Of a stretch of 45,790 nucleotides of DNA, positions 1 through 8,669 are shown in pieces. Made by a program: the position numbers and the translations under genes. The stretch is from Calditrichaceae bacterium (GTDB lineage Bacteria; Calditrichota; Calditrichia; Calditrichales; Calditrichaceae), in NCBI GenBank assembly GCA_016928315.1, contig JAFGKZ010000168.1, positions 1-45,790 on the forward strand. Reading direction: 5' to 3'. The notes beneath the pieces are model-generated. The model did not search any database and was not told the DNA's origin. It saw nothing but the letters and a program-made list of their open reading frames with translations. Numbering within the stretch: the first letter of the stretch is position 1; the number at the start of each line of letters is the position of its first letter.

Positions 1-248
1 AGCGTATCGGCGGCGTCAAATGAGCATCCGGCACTGGTGATATCAAGGATAAGTTCTATACTATCCTGCGACTGGTTGTAATTTTCAACATATTGAAAAA
101 AGGCGCTGTCCGATTCCTGTTCATCACTGCCCATTTGAAGAAACCACACAATGGGGATTTTATCAGTGGCTTCGGCCCATATGTTTGACTGAAATAAATA
201 AACGACTACAAACCCTGCAGTAATTAAAATCCTGTAAACTTTGTTCAT
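1..248 (-). CDS. ABC transporter extracellular solute-binding protein, N-terminal part
   Basis: The gene runs off the left edge; only the first 82 codons are present, from an ATG at 248. The start has a Sec signal peptide (MNKVYRILITAGFVVVYLFQ) ending near residue 25. The mature part contains IPIVWFLQMGSDEQESD and, further on, FFQYVENYNQSQDSIELILDI. This strand-helix-strand opening (a WF-Q/V-MG loop, then an acidic helix with a YNxSQDxIEL turn) is that of family 1 sugar-type solute-binding proteins (UgpB/MalE-like). The protein would bind a sugar or similar solute outside the inner membrane and deliver it to an ABC permease encoded beyond the window. It lies 106 bases downstream of the membrane AraC regulator on the same strand, which suggests regulation by that gene. 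The substrate cannot be read from this fragment. Confidence 0.72.
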   Translation of the reverse strand, partial: MNKVYRILITAGFVVVYLFQSNIWAEATDKIPIVWFLQMGSDEQESDSAFFQYVENYNQSQDSIELILDITSAGCSFDAADT

Positions 249-354
249 GAGAGCACTCCTGAATAGTAAAAAATTTTTCAGGATTATAAGAGAATAAAGG
301 AAGGAAATCGTTCGATAATGAACGTTACGCGGGAAATATGACCATTTTTTTATT

Positions 355-1977
355 TTAATTTATTATTTCAGCTCTGTACTCGGTAGGTGTCATGCCGGTG
401 TATTTTTTAAACACAGAATTGAATACTGATTTATTATTATAACCGACTTCATATAATACTTCCAGGATGGTTTTTTTATTTTCACATGAACCGGCTATCT
501 GCTTTTTGGCTTCCTTAATCCTATAAGTATTTATAAATTCAAAAAAATTCATTCCAAAACTTCGGTTTATAACTTCAGACAGGGATCTGGGAGGGATGGA
601 AACCTGTTCGGATAATTTTCCTAATGATATATCAGGATCGAGATAAGGTTTATGAGTTTCCATATATTCCAGTAATTCGGTTTTATATTTTTCCAACAAG
701 CTATCGGAAAGCGACACTTTAGGCAGTTTGTTCAAATTAAAATCAATGATTGAAAATAATTCCGGATGATTGGATGTATAATACAAAACTGTAAAAGCAA
801 AACCCAACAGACTAATATATTTAATGGTATATAAAAATTCGCTGTATATACCCATATAGTTATAAAATATATGTTTGAAAAATCCCGCATAACTTACAAT
901 TAAAAATCCGAATAATACCAGATTCAGCCAGATAAATTGTTTGGAATTAAACTTTGCCTGCTGGTTTTTCAATTGCCGGATAAAGAAGAATATTAAAATA
1001 AATGCAGCGGTAATATATCCCAATAATTGCAGATTGTATATTATCATTCCAGCTATATTTTCACCTTCGGAAAATAGGTTCCCCAGTAAATATATTCTTC
1101 TTTTAAGATCTGCAGGAGAATGATAATACCGGAAATATAAAAGGATACTGACTGTAAGAAATGGAATAAAATGGATGATGTGCCATTTTTTGAAATGAAA
1201 ATTTTTATTTATCACGGATACAACATAAAAGAATAACAATGGCGCGATTATAAATTGAAAAGGAACCCAAATATAGAATAAAAAAGGGGAGGACAGGAAC
1301 AGGGCGTACCGGAAATAACCAAAGACCCAATCGATAGATAGTATGGCCAACGAAAATAAAAAAAGAGCAAATATAATATTACTTTTGTTTTGTTTTTTAT
1401 TAAACAACAAGAGAATTCCAACCAGGACAAAAAGGAAAACAGATACAGAAATAATAAGCCGTGAGACCCGGCTGATGACATAATCGGCAGATGCCGGCAT
1501 TTGAACAGGTATAATAATCTCGGTTATGTCCATATTATTTGAATTAAATTCTCCCCATCGAATCATCGTGGCGTCTTTTTGATGCAGATGCATTTCCTGC
1601 AGTTTCAGTTCCAGTTCTTTAATTGCATACATAATATCCGGTCCGGAATACGGCCGGATTACCGAAAGAAATTCTTTTCTACCCATTTCCAACGGCGGTT
1701 TAACCGATATGGGTTTAATTAAAGGATAGGCAAGCTGATATACCGGAGGCTGATCATTAAAATGTATGCTTAGACCTGAACCGGATATATAATCATTGAG
1801 ATTTTGTGCCTGACATGCTTCATCAAACCGGGACCAGTTTTGATCTATATTATAATGATCCTCCCCGAACTCCATATAAACGTAATCAATTTTAATGCTG
1901 TCCAGAGAAAAGTTCAGGCCTTGTGCATTAGAAGAAACAACAAGTATAAAAAAAATGAATAAATAGTATTTGTACAT
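355..1977 (-). CDS. membrane-anchored AraC-type regulator with extracytoplasmic domain and seven helices
   Basis: 540 residues. A signal peptide (residues 1-19, ending SSNAQG) is followed by about 150 residues with no hydrophobic segment, predicted outside the inner membrane. Seven hydrophobic helices follow at about 170-192, 200-222, 226-255, 265-283, 312-334, 347-367 and 381-400. The C-terminus (about 435-540) is an AraC/XylS double helix-turn-helix; the second recognition unit is seen as ILEVLYEVGYNNKSVFNSVFKKYTGMTPTEYR. The layout implies a one-component transmembrane sensor: ligand sensed outside, DNA bound by the cytoplasmic tail. 7TM-HTH_18 proteins are common in Bacteroidota relatives; the extra N-terminal domain is less usual and I do not recognise it. 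The ABC solute-binding gene downstream is a plausible target or partner. The AraC domain is certain, the ligand unknown. Confidence 0.88.
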   Translation of the reverse strand: MYKYYLFIFFILVVSSNAQGLNFSLDSIKIDYVYMEFGEDHYNIDQNWSRFDEACQAQNLNDYISGSGLSIHFNDQPPVYQLAYPLIKPISVKPPLEMGRKEFLSVIRPYSGPDIMYAIKELELKLQEMHLHQKDATMIRWGEFNSNNMDITEIIIPVQMPASADYVISRVSRLIISVSVFLFVLVGILLLFNKKQNKSNIIFALFLFSLAILSIDWVFGYFRYALFLSSPFLFYIWVPFQFIIAPLLFFYVVSVINKNFHFKKWHIIHFIPFLTVSILLYFRYYHSPADLKRRIYLLGNLFSEGENIAGMIIYNLQLLGYITAAFILIFFFIRQLKNQQAKFNSKQFIWLNLVLFGFLIVSYAGFFKHIFYNYMGIYSEFLYTIKYISLLGFAFTVLYYTSNHPELFSIIDFNLNKLPKVSLSDSLLEKYKTELLEYMETHKPYLDPDISLGKLSEQVSIPPRSLSEVINRSFGMNFFEFINTYRIKEAKKQIAGSCENKKTILEVLYEVGYNNKSVFNSVFKKYTGMTPTEYRAEIIN

Positions 1978-2041
1978 ACAGCTTATCCAAACAAAATAAT
2001 GTTCTATTTATGATTAGAATTGAACAGAGAAGAATTCAATA

Positions 2042-3658
2042 TCAGAATTTCTCATCATATTTTGTCCATAATTCATCGCCCAGTTTCCATCCGCGTTTGA
2101 CTATTTTATCAGCCCATTTCATGGAGTATTCCGTCAGATATTCTTTGAGTTTATACGAATCATCCCTGTATAATTCCAATGCCGTTCTTTCAAAATTAAC
2201 CTGATTGGCAAAAAGTTCGGATTGCATCGGTTGCCAGACTGCTTCCAGATCATGCCGCATATCGCCCCATCGCTGGGCAGCCAGTGTACTTAAACGGTTA
2301 AATGCCCACCAGGCGGAATTGCGGTTATAACCTTTTGTCCGGCCCGGTTCTTTAAACGAAGCTGGTACATCGATAATGCCGCAATAAAGCGGCGAATAAA
2401 CGGATGCAGCTACATTATCCCAGGCCAGCCAGACTATGCCGCCGATGGGATTGGGCAGCCAATCGCGGGACTGTGTAATGGTAGCATAAATAGTATACCA
2501 GCGAGCGATGGTGCGTTCGCCGCGCCAGCCCCAGCCGCCGTTGATGTTAAATAACGGATTCATATCATAAGGCATAAAGGGATTGGCAAAAGGCGAAATT
2601 TCAGTTTTGCCGTCTTTATTCACCCAGGTAATGTTTTTCACCGGGTTAAAATCGGTGCCTTCGTAATAATCCTGGAAAATGCGAACCATTTTCTGCAGGG
2701 TAATCAATGTATCAGGCTTAACGGAAAACGGATAATTTTCAGTATTAGGATGCAGATTTAATGACGGCGCCACCAGATCAAAAACCCGCCATTCCCGCCT
2801 GCGGCTGGAAAATGATTTACGACCGTTTGGATCGTACGCATAACAAAATTCAAAAGGACCGTCGGCGGGATTCCACCATCCGCTGTCCTGCGCTAATTTG
2901 GTCACGTTTTCAGAAGCCATAAAAAAATCGCTTTTTCCCAAATCAATCTGCCGTATACGGCTGGCATTGGCATTAACAGACACATGACCATCCGGTACTC
3001 GCTGCGCCGCCCAAACCGCGCCGAGATTACCTTTGCCCGGACCGACAATTTCCATATGCCACATTTCTTTAGTATCCGCAAAGGTCAGGCATTCACCGGT
3101 ATCGATCCAGCCGTATTTTTTTAATAACTCACTGGTAAGCCGGATAGCTTCACGGGCTGTTTTGCAGCGTTCCAGAATAATTTGTGTGAGTTGTTCCAGC
3201 ATAATCATGCCGTTATCGGATTTAAGTGTTCCCCTGCCGCCGAACGTGGATTCACCGATGGCCAGTTGATGTTCATTCATACAGCGTATTTCTGTATTGA
3301 TATAACCGTATGTATGTTCTGCTTCAGGGATTTTACCAATCGGAACATGCCTTAAAGAAGGCATAGCATCTCCATCGTAATTAATGCGTTTTAAAATTTC
3401 TTTTTGTGATCCGGGTTCAAAATCTTTTGCCGGCTGAATATCCAACCAGGTGCGGTAGCGATGACCGTCACAGGTATGAGAATTCATGACCGAGCCGTCT
3501 ATGGACGCCTTTTTACCAACCGTAACTACGGTGCATTCATCGGGGAAATTTACATCAACAGAATCAACAAACGGATTTGTCTGTGCCAATAAAATCCGAA
3601 TAAATATTGAGAAAAAAATTGTACATAATAATAGAAATCGATTTATTAAAAATAACAT
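2042..3658 (-). CDS. C69 family dipeptidase, secreted
   Basis: 538 residues from the ATG at 3658. That start is chosen over an upstream in-frame one (3763) because it opens with a clean signal peptide (MLFLINRFLLLCTIFFSIFI) and does not overlap dapD. Just after it, DECTVVTVGKKASIDGSVM matches the N-terminal nucleophile region of PepD/C69 dipeptidases, in which a cysteine (here Cys42) becomes the N-terminal catalytic residue after propeptide removal. The rest, including GRGTLKSDNGMIMLEQL and the aromatic C-terminal half, fits the family and its usual length of 500-570. Such enzymes cleave dipeptides outside the cytoplasm or at the envelope. It is last in the lysine/DAP run, 43 bases after dapD, so it may be co-transcribed; a link to peptidoglycan peptide recycling is only inference. 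Confidence 0.9.
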   Translation of the reverse strand: MLFLINRFLLLCTIFFSIFIRILLAQTNPFVDSVDVNFPDECTVVTVGKKASIDGSVMNSHTCDGHRYRTWLDIQPAKDFEPGSQKEILKRINYDGDAMPSLRHVPIGKIPEAEHTYGYINTEIRCMNEHQLAIGESTFGGRGTLKSDNGMIMLEQLTQIILERCKTAREAIRLTSELLKKYGWIDTGECLTFADTKEMWHMEIVGPGKGNLGAVWAAQRVPDGHVSVNANASRIRQIDLGKSDFFMASENVTKLAQDSGWWNPADGPFEFCYAYDPNGRKSFSSRRREWRVFDLVAPSLNLHPNTENYPFSVKPDTLITLQKMVRIFQDYYEGTDFNPVKNITWVNKDGKTEISPFANPFMPYDMNPLFNINGGWGWRGERTIARWYTIYATITQSRDWLPNPIGGIVWLAWDNVAASVYSPLYCGIIDVPASFKEPGRTKGYNRNSAWWAFNRLSTLAAQRWGDMRHDLEAVWQPMQSELFANQVNFERTALELYRDDSYKLKEYLTEYSMKWADKIVKRGWKLGDELWTKYDEKF

Positions 3659-3701
3659 TCTAGATCTCTCTTTAAAATAGAAAAATTTATAGGTAAGGGT
3701 T

Positions 3702-4535
3702 TTATCTGAGCCAGTCTTCCAGCTCAACCGCTTTATCTGTTTTATCATCCCGGTATTTGACAATTATCGGCGTGTAGATGGAAAGTCCATACTGATCCGC
3801 CCAATCATTATCAATCCTGCGTGAACCGGCAATGACTACCGCATTTTCGGGAATTTCCAGCGGTTTGTTCCCGGATCTCTGATATATAGTTTCATTAACC
3901 AAATCATAAACCGGGGTGCTTCCGGTTAATATAACGCCCGAGCCAATGATAGCGCCTTTGCGGATTACAGCGCCTTCATACACACCGCAATTACCGCCGA
4001 TTAAAACTTCATCTTCGATAATCACCGGCAGGGCGCCGATGGGTTCGAGCACACCTCCGATTTGCGCCGCTGCGCTGATATGGACGTTTTTACCGATCTG
4101 CGCGCACGATCCGACCAAAGCATGGGAGTCGATCATAGTACCGGAATCCACATAGGCGCCGACATTAATGTACATGGGCGGCATGCAGACTACGCCCGGA
4201 CTGACATAACAGCCATCGCGAATAGATGATCCGCCGGGAACCATTCTGACTCTATTATTCAGGCTCAAAGTCTTCAACGGATAGGTATCCTTGTCAAAAT
4301 ATTTGAACTGATCATCGATTGAATAATCTTTCAAACTTCCCACGCGGAACCCAAGCAATACCCCCTTCTTTACCCAGTCATGTACGATCCAGTTATCGCC
4401 TTGTTTTTCAGCGATGCGGATCGTGCCGTCATTGAGTTGTTCCTTAAATTGATTGAAAACCGTATAGTATTCTTCAGGATAATTTTCCTGAGCCGGTTGT
4501 GCATAAAGCTGTTCAATTTGTTGTTTTAAATTCAT
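3702..4535 (-). CDS. dapD: 2,3,4,5-tetrahydropyridine-2,6-dicarboxylate N-succinyltransferase
   Basis: 277 residues, the usual length. DapD transfers succinyl from succinyl-CoA to tetrahydrodipicolinate, the committed step of the succinylase branch of lysine and diaminopimelate synthesis in the cytoplasm. The sequence has an N-terminal helical part, the conserved [21 protein letters not shown] stretch, then a left-handed parallel beta-helix of hexapeptide repeats (about 100-220; for example [31 protein letters not shown], followed by [41 protein letters not shown]). Its presence implies the DapC/DapE route rather than the acetylase or aminotransferase route, which fits the DapE-like gene upstream. 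No Shine-Dalgarno is visible; instead a 14-base palindrome overlaps the start. It is separated from dapA by 112 bases containing a GC-rich inverted repeat. Confidence 0.97.
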   Translation of the reverse strand: MNLKQQIEQLYAQPAQENYPEEYYTVFNQFKEQLNDGTIRIAEKQGDNWIVHDWVKKGVLLGFRVGSLKDYSIDDQFKYFDKDTYPLKTLSLNNRVRMVPGGSSIRDGCYVSPGVVCMPPMYINVGAYVDSGTMIDSHALVGSCAQIGKNVHISAAAQIGGVLEPIGALPVIIEDEVLIGGNCGVYEGAVIRKGAIIGSGVILTGSTPVYDLVNETIYQRSGNKPLEIPENAVVIAGSRRIDNDWADQYGLSIYTPIIVKYRDDKTDKAVELEDWLR

Positions 4536-4548
4536 AAAGTATACTTTA
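4535..4548. promoter_or_regulatory. 14-base perfect palindrome at the dapD start
   Basis: TAAAGTATACTTTA is a perfect inverted repeat that begins on the T of the dapD start codon (minus strand) and occupies the place where a ribosome binding site would lie. It could be an operator or an element that controls translation, or chance in AT-rich DNA. No match to a named regulator is claimed. Confidence 0.3.
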
Positions 4549-4590
4549 AAATATCATAGTATGGCTAACCTAATTGAATGATCCTCCCAT

Positions 4591-4640
4591 TCGCCCATTG
4601 GCGAGTTTCCCACCCTGCCAGCAGGGAGGGTTAGGGTGGG
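4591..4640. repeat. GC-rich imperfect palindromic intergenic repeat
   Basis: Between dapA and dapD. It contains TCGCC-CATT-GGCGA (4591-4604) and then CCCACCCT (4609-4616) paired with AGGGTGGG (4633-4640); inside this, CCCTGC-CA-GCAGGG (4613-4626) is an alternative perfect hairpin. The G+C content stands out sharply from the AT-rich surroundings. The transcript of the dap run would carry this hairpin between the dapA and dapD coding parts, where it could stabilise RNA ends or partly terminate; no U-run follows on the minus strand. It resembles dispersed intergenic repeats of bacterial genomes, but no second copy is in this window. Confidence 0.6.
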
Positions 4641-4647
4641 TTTATTT

Positions 4648-5538
4648 TTATATCAGTCCCAGATTTTTCATTTCTTGTTTTAGCAGCGCCTTATTGCTCT
4701 CTTTCATATTTACCAGCGGCAGACGGAAATGCTCTTCCATCAGCCCCATCATAGACAGTGAAGTCTTTACCGGTACCGGGTTTGTTTCGATAAAGTCAAG
4801 CGCCGTTAATCGGATGTACTTTTTCTGGATCTTTCGTGCTTCCGGGTATTTATTTTCCAGGCAAAGTTTTACAATTTTCGATACTTCTCCGGGTACTTGG
4901 TTAGAAAGCACCGATATAACGCCTACCCCGCCAACGGAAATAATCGGGATCGTTGCCGGATCATCTCCGGATAGAATTATAAAATCTTCCGGCACTTTCA
5001 TACCGATTTCAGCGATCTGGGCAATATTGCCGGAGGCTTCTTTAACACCGATGATATTATCAATCTCAGCTAATTTCACCATGGTATCCGGTAAAATATT
5101 GCAGTTGGTTCTTCCGGGAACATTATAGACGATAATCGGCAGATCGACGGCTTCAGCGACTTTTTTATAATGCTGAAATAATCCTTCCTGGGACGGTTTA
5201 TTATAGTAGGGGGTAACCGAAAGCAGGGCATCTGCGCCGGCTTTGGCCACTTCCTGTGCCAGTGTTACCACATAAGCCGTATCGTTGCTGCCTGCCCCCC
5301 CGATAACTGGTACTCTTCCGGCAGTGTGTTTTACAACCAGCTCAACTACATGCAGATGTTCTTCAATCGTAAGGGTAGCGCTTTCACCGGTCGTGCCGCA
5401 GGGCACTAAAAAATCAATCCCGCCATTTATCTGAAAATCAACCAGTCGTTTTATGGCCGCTTCATCTATATGATCATCGCTGGTAAAAGGCGTAACTAAT
5501 GCCGTTCCCGCTCCCCGTAAACCTTTCAGGTCTGCCAT
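4648..5538 (-). CDS. dapA: 4-hydroxy-tetrahydrodipicolinate synthase
   Basis: 296 residues, standard length. DapA condenses pyruvate with aspartate semialdehyde in the cytoplasm, the first step dedicated to lysine/diaminopimelate. Seen in the sequence: the GTTGES loop near residue 45, the YNVPGRTN segment carrying the catalytic tyrosine near 133, and the Schiff-base lysine in IIGVKEASGN near 161, on a TIM-barrel pattern. The start at 5538 has a strong site (GGAGG followed by ATTT and ATG). It lies 27 bases after dapB in the run lysC-dapB-dapA-dapD, so the four are probably one transcript. No alternative assignment is needed; N-acetylneuraminate lyase relatives are excluded by context. Confidence 0.97.
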   Translation of the reverse strand: MADLKGLRGAGTALVTPFTSDDHIDEAAIKRLVDFQINGGIDFLVPCGTTGESATLTIEEHLHVVELVVKHTAGRVPVIGGAGSNDTAYVVTLAQEVAKAGADALLSVTPYYNKPSQEGLFQHYKKVAEAVDLPIIVYNVPGRTNCNILPDTMVKLAEIDNIIGVKEASGNIAQIAEIGMKVPEDFIILSGDDPATIPIISVGGVGVISVLSNQVPGEVSKIVKLCLENKYPEARKIQKKYIRLTALDFIETNPVPVKTSLSMMGLMEEHFRLPLVNMKESNKALLKQEMKNLGLI

Positions 5539-5565
5539 AAATCCTCCAATTCGATAAAAATATAG

Positions 5566-6276
5566 TTAACTTAAAATTTCATCCAGCACTTCATTAAAGG
5601 CATATATGCCTTTTTTTTGATGAATCCATTTGACAGCCAGCATCGTGCCTTCGACCAGTCCCTGCCGGCCGCGGGCAATATGTTCAATGTATACCGAATC
5701 CACGGCAGAGTCAAAATTCAGTGAATGACTGCCGGGTATGTATCCTGCTCTTGTGCTGCTCACCGGCAAATTATAATCTGCGTAATATTTTTGAACCAAA
5801 TCCTTTAGAACCAGTGCGGTTCCGGATGGCGCGTCTTTCTTCATTTTATGATGGGACTCTTCGATGTATGGATCATAATTTTTGAATGTTGAAAACAGCC
5901 GGGCCGCAAATTCTGAAATTTTGTAGAACAGATTCACGCCGAGAGAAAAATTAGCGCCGTAAAGCAGACCAATGCCATTTTTTTTTACAATTCTTTCAAC
6001 TTCCGGCAACTGATCCTGCCAGCCGGTAGTGCCAATTACCATATTCTTTTTCATTGCTGCGACCAGCTCAACATGCCTAAGCACCGCGGAAGGTGTTGTA
6101 AAATCAACCAATACGGATACTTTATCCAGTAATTTACGCTGCTCAGCGGAATCCTGAAGTAGACTATTTTCATCATAGTGTATTATTACATTCATATCAT
6201 GCTGACCAGCAGCGTTCTCAATCATTTGCCCCATTTTGCCATAACCAAGCAGGGCGATATTTATAATGTTGTTCAT
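5566..6276 (-). CDS. dapB: 4-hydroxy-tetrahydrodipicolinate reductase
   Basis: 236 residues, the short form seen in Bacteroidota-like lineages. DapB reduces the DapA product with NAD(P)H to tetrahydrodipicolinate, the substrate of DapD. An N-terminal Rossmann fold has ALLGYGKMGQ; VDFTTPSAV and VIGTTGW mark the nucleotide and hinge region; the C-terminal domain has the hallmark ESHHKMKKDAPSGTA, with catalytic histidine and lysine. It sits 17 bases after lysC and 27 before dapA. A long lysine-rich T-tract on the plus strand near 5600 is only coding sequence (HQKKG). Confidence 0.96.
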   Translation of the reverse strand: MNNIINIALLGYGKMGQMIENAAGQHDMNVIIHYDENSLLQDSAEQRKLLDKVSVLVDFTTPSAVLRHVELVAAMKKNMVIGTTGWQDQLPEVERIVKKNGIGLLYGANFSLGVNLFYKISEFAARLFSTFKNYDPYIEESHHKMKKDAPSGTALVLKDLVQKYYADYNLPVSSTRAGYIPGSHSLNFDSAVDSVYIEHIARGRQGLVEGTMLAVKWIHQKKGIYAFNEVLDEILS

Positions 6277-6293
6277 GAAAATTTGCCACCTTT

Positions 6294-7652
6294 TTAAGTC
6301 ATGGTTTCAAATAAATCATAATGCATCTTCTTTAACGTCCTGTCAATATCGGATTCGTTTAACAGTATTGTATAGCTGTGCTCGCTGGTTTTATCAACAT
6401 CAAATTGCATGGATTGGGAAATTTTATATTTTTGTATTTTATTAAGTACTGACTGTTTCGTTCTAATCATATGGCCTATCAGCGAAATAGTCGCTTTGGA
6501 TTCTTCGATGTCAACATCAGCCCATTGTGTAATTTGATTGATAAATTCTTCTTTAAATTCCGATTTATTTAAGATTAAAATTATTTTCTTATCTGAGCCT
6601 TCAATAATTTCTGGGCTTATTTCCAGGTCGCGTAAAATTACGAAGACCTGAGCCGAAAAATCAAATTCACTCAATGATTGCTTCGCGCTAATCTGCAATA
6701 TTATTAAGTTCTTTCTACACGTAACAGATTTAATTGAATTACTCATTTCAGTCATTTGATTGTCAATAGTCGTTCCTCTAAAATCCGGTTGGCGGGAATT
6801 GAATATTTTTACCGGTATATTCAAGTCGCTTGCCGGCCGGATTGTGGATGGATGCAGCACCTGGGCGCCGCAGCGTGATAATTCAGCGGCTTCAGCATAA
6901 GTCATATTTTCTACTGGGATAGCTTTGGGAATTTTTGCAGGATCGGCACTCATAACACCGGGCACATCCTTCCATATTTGCACCTCATCAGCTTTTAAAG
7001 CAACGCCAATCAATACGGCCGAAAAATCCGATCCCTCAAATCCCAGTGTGGTGGTATCACCGGATTGGGTTGAGCCGATAAATCCCTGGATAATAGCAAC
7101 TTTATCTTCATTAATTACTGGTCTTAGATACCGTTCTATTTTCCCGAAACTTTCCGATTCCAGCGGTGTGGAATGAGTAAAATGTTCATCAGTAATGATA
7201 CAATCCCGGGCATCCAGTAATTTGGTATTAATCCCAATGACTTCCAGATAGGCCGATAAGATTAGTGTTGACAACAATTCGCCATAAGATAATGTTGCAT
7301 CCTGTAATTTTGGGCTTAAGTTCTTATCTGATTGGATTTTTTGTAAATTGGATTCTATTTCAGAAAAATACGCAGATAGATCTTTTTTAAATTGCACATT
7401 TGTTTTCAGCAATCCCAATTCTTCAGCAATATTAAAATGGTAAACTTTCACGGTTTCATAAATATTCTGACTGTCAGTTTGATTCTGCATTGACGCAGCC
7501 AGAGAACTATTCAGCAAATTACGGGTAGTCTTTCCCAAAGCGGATGCCACAATTACCGGCTGAAGAGATAATTTTGGTTTTATTATTTGAGCAACATTGC
7601 GAATCGATTCCGAATCTTTAAGTGAGCTCCCGCCAAATTTCATCACAATCAT
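6294..7652 (-). CDS. lysC: aspartate kinase, monofunctional
   Basis: 452 residues. It phosphorylates aspartate, the entry step for lysine, threonine and methionine. The N-terminus MIVMKFGGSSLKD is the kinase signature; GFEGSDFSAVLIGVAL and the PGVMSADP motif complete the amino-acid kinase fold (about 1-290). The tail (about 310-450) fits two ACT domains, the usual place for feedback inhibition by lysine. There is no homoserine dehydrogenase domain, so it is not the ThrA/MetL fusion. It lies 18 bases after the dapE-like gene and 17 before dapB, so it is probably the lysine-branch isoenzyme; other isoenzymes may exist elsewhere. Either Met1 or Met4 (7643) could start translation; no convincing ribosome binding site distinguishes them. 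Confidence 0.95.
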   Translation of the reverse strand: MIVMKFGGSSLKDSESIRNVAQIIKPKLSLQPVIVASALGKTTRNLLNSSLAASMQNQTDSQNIYETVKVYHFNIAEELGLLKTNVQFKKDLSAYFSEIESNLQKIQSDKNLSPKLQDATLSYGELLSTLILSAYLEVIGINTKLLDARDCIITDEHFTHSTPLESESFGKIERYLRPVINEDKVAIIQGFIGSTQSGDTTTLGFEGSDFSAVLIGVALKADEVQIWKDVPGVMSADPAKIPKAIPVENMTYAEAAELSRCGAQVLHPSTIRPASDLNIPVKIFNSRQPDFRGTTIDNQMTEMSNSIKSVTCRKNLIILQISAKQSLSEFDFSAQVFVILRDLEISPEIIEGSDKKIILILNKSEFKEEFINQITQWADVDIEESKATISLIGHMIRTKQSVLNKIQKYKISQSMQFDVDKTSEHSYTILLNESDIDRTLKKMHYDLFETMT

Positions 7653-7670
7653 AGAACAAGCAAATCCCGA

Positions 7671-8663
7671 CTAAAAACTTAATAACTTAATAACCATTTT
7701 TTTATACATATCAACCGCATTAAGTAACTGCTGCTTACTGATTCTCTCATGATCCGTATGGGCGTCAAGAATATCCCCCGGGCCGAACAGAATTGGTTTG
7801 CCCCAATTAGTTAATTTTGGAATATCTGTAGTAAATGCCGCTACCATGGTCTCATATCCATCCAACGCTTCTGTAAAGACCGGTTCATTATCAGACAGAT
7901 ATTCAATCTGCCCCCTGCCATTGACTGCCTTTTCAATCAGCGCTTTAATTTCACTAACAGAGGTAACTATGCGCAGCAAAAACAAAGCTTCGGCTTGCGG
8001 CGGAATCACATTAGCCTGAATCCCGCCCCTGATGGTCCCGATATTTATCAGGGTTTCGCCAAGAATATCATGTCCGGGCCAATTTATATTTCTAATATCA
8101 TTTAGGATATCCAGCAATTTTTCTATAGCCGACTCACCCATTTCCGGATAGGCTGAGTGAGCCGCTTTGCCTTTTGTGATTATTTTAAATCGTAACGATC
8201 CCTTTGATCCACGAGCCATTTTATTACCGGTAGGTTCACCATTAATCAGATACTTACATTGATTCGGAATTTTATTAGCTTCAACCGCACCCCGACTGAT
8301 TTCTTCCTCATCAACTACAAACAACAATCCAAAATTACTATATCCCCCGGTTAACAATTGTTCAGCTGCCTTCATTTGCGCAGCTATAATGCCTTTGGCG
8401 TCGCAGGATCCCCTTCCATAGATAAATTGTTTGTCTTTGGCAAAATCAATGAAGGGCGCTACCGTATCCATATGCGTAGATAAAACAACCTGTGGATCAC
8501 CGTGCCGTGCATACACATTTTTTCGTCCATCGCAAACTTCCTGAAAATCAACATTGAATCCGAGATGTTTTAAATTACTAAACAAAAAGTCTGCAATTTG
8601 CTGCTCGTTTCCGGAAATCGATTCAATCTGAATAAGTTGTTTGACCAGGTCGAATAATTTCAA
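7671..8663 (-). CDS. dapE: M20 family metallohydrolase, probable succinyl-diaminopimelate desuccinylase
   Basis: 330 residues of the ArgE/DapE/LysK branch of the M20 family. Metal-binding positions are visible: HMDTV, the GSCDAKG aspartate, DEEE, the GEPTG segment, and a C-terminal histidine in DAHTDHERI. The insertion (about 165-275) is the dimerisation lid. Sequence alone does not separate DapE from ArgE or LysK, but the gene sits between lpxH and lysC and the run contains dapD, whose product needs desuccinylation, so DapE is the best call. The start is TTG at 8663: no in-frame ATG precedes the conserved FDLVKQLIQIESISGNE, and AAGG lies upstream. Six bases separate it from the lpxH-like stop, so coupling is likely. 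Confidence 0.82.
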   Translation of the reverse strand: MKLFDLVKQLIQIESISGNEQQIADFLFSNLKHLGFNVDFQEVCDGRKNVYARHGDPQVVLSTHMDTVAPFIDFAKDKQFIYGRGSCDAKGIIAAQMKAAEQLLTGGYSNFGLLFVVDEEEISRGAVEANKIPNQCKYLINGEPTGNKMARGSKGSLRFKIITKGKAAHSAYPEMGESAIEKLLDILNDIRNINWPGHDILGETLINIGTIRGGIQANVIPPQAEALFLLRIVTSVSEIKALIEKAVNGRGQIEYLSDNEPVFTEALDGYETMVAAFTTDIPKLTNWGKPILFGPGDILDAHTDHERISKQQLLNAVDMYKKMVIKLLSF

Positions 8664-8669
8664 TGTAAG

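Noticed and set aside
4574-5128. 184-codon plus-strand frame opposite dapA
   Set aside because: Antisense shadow of dapA; its proline/serine-rich product reflects the GC-rich repeat and dapA codons.
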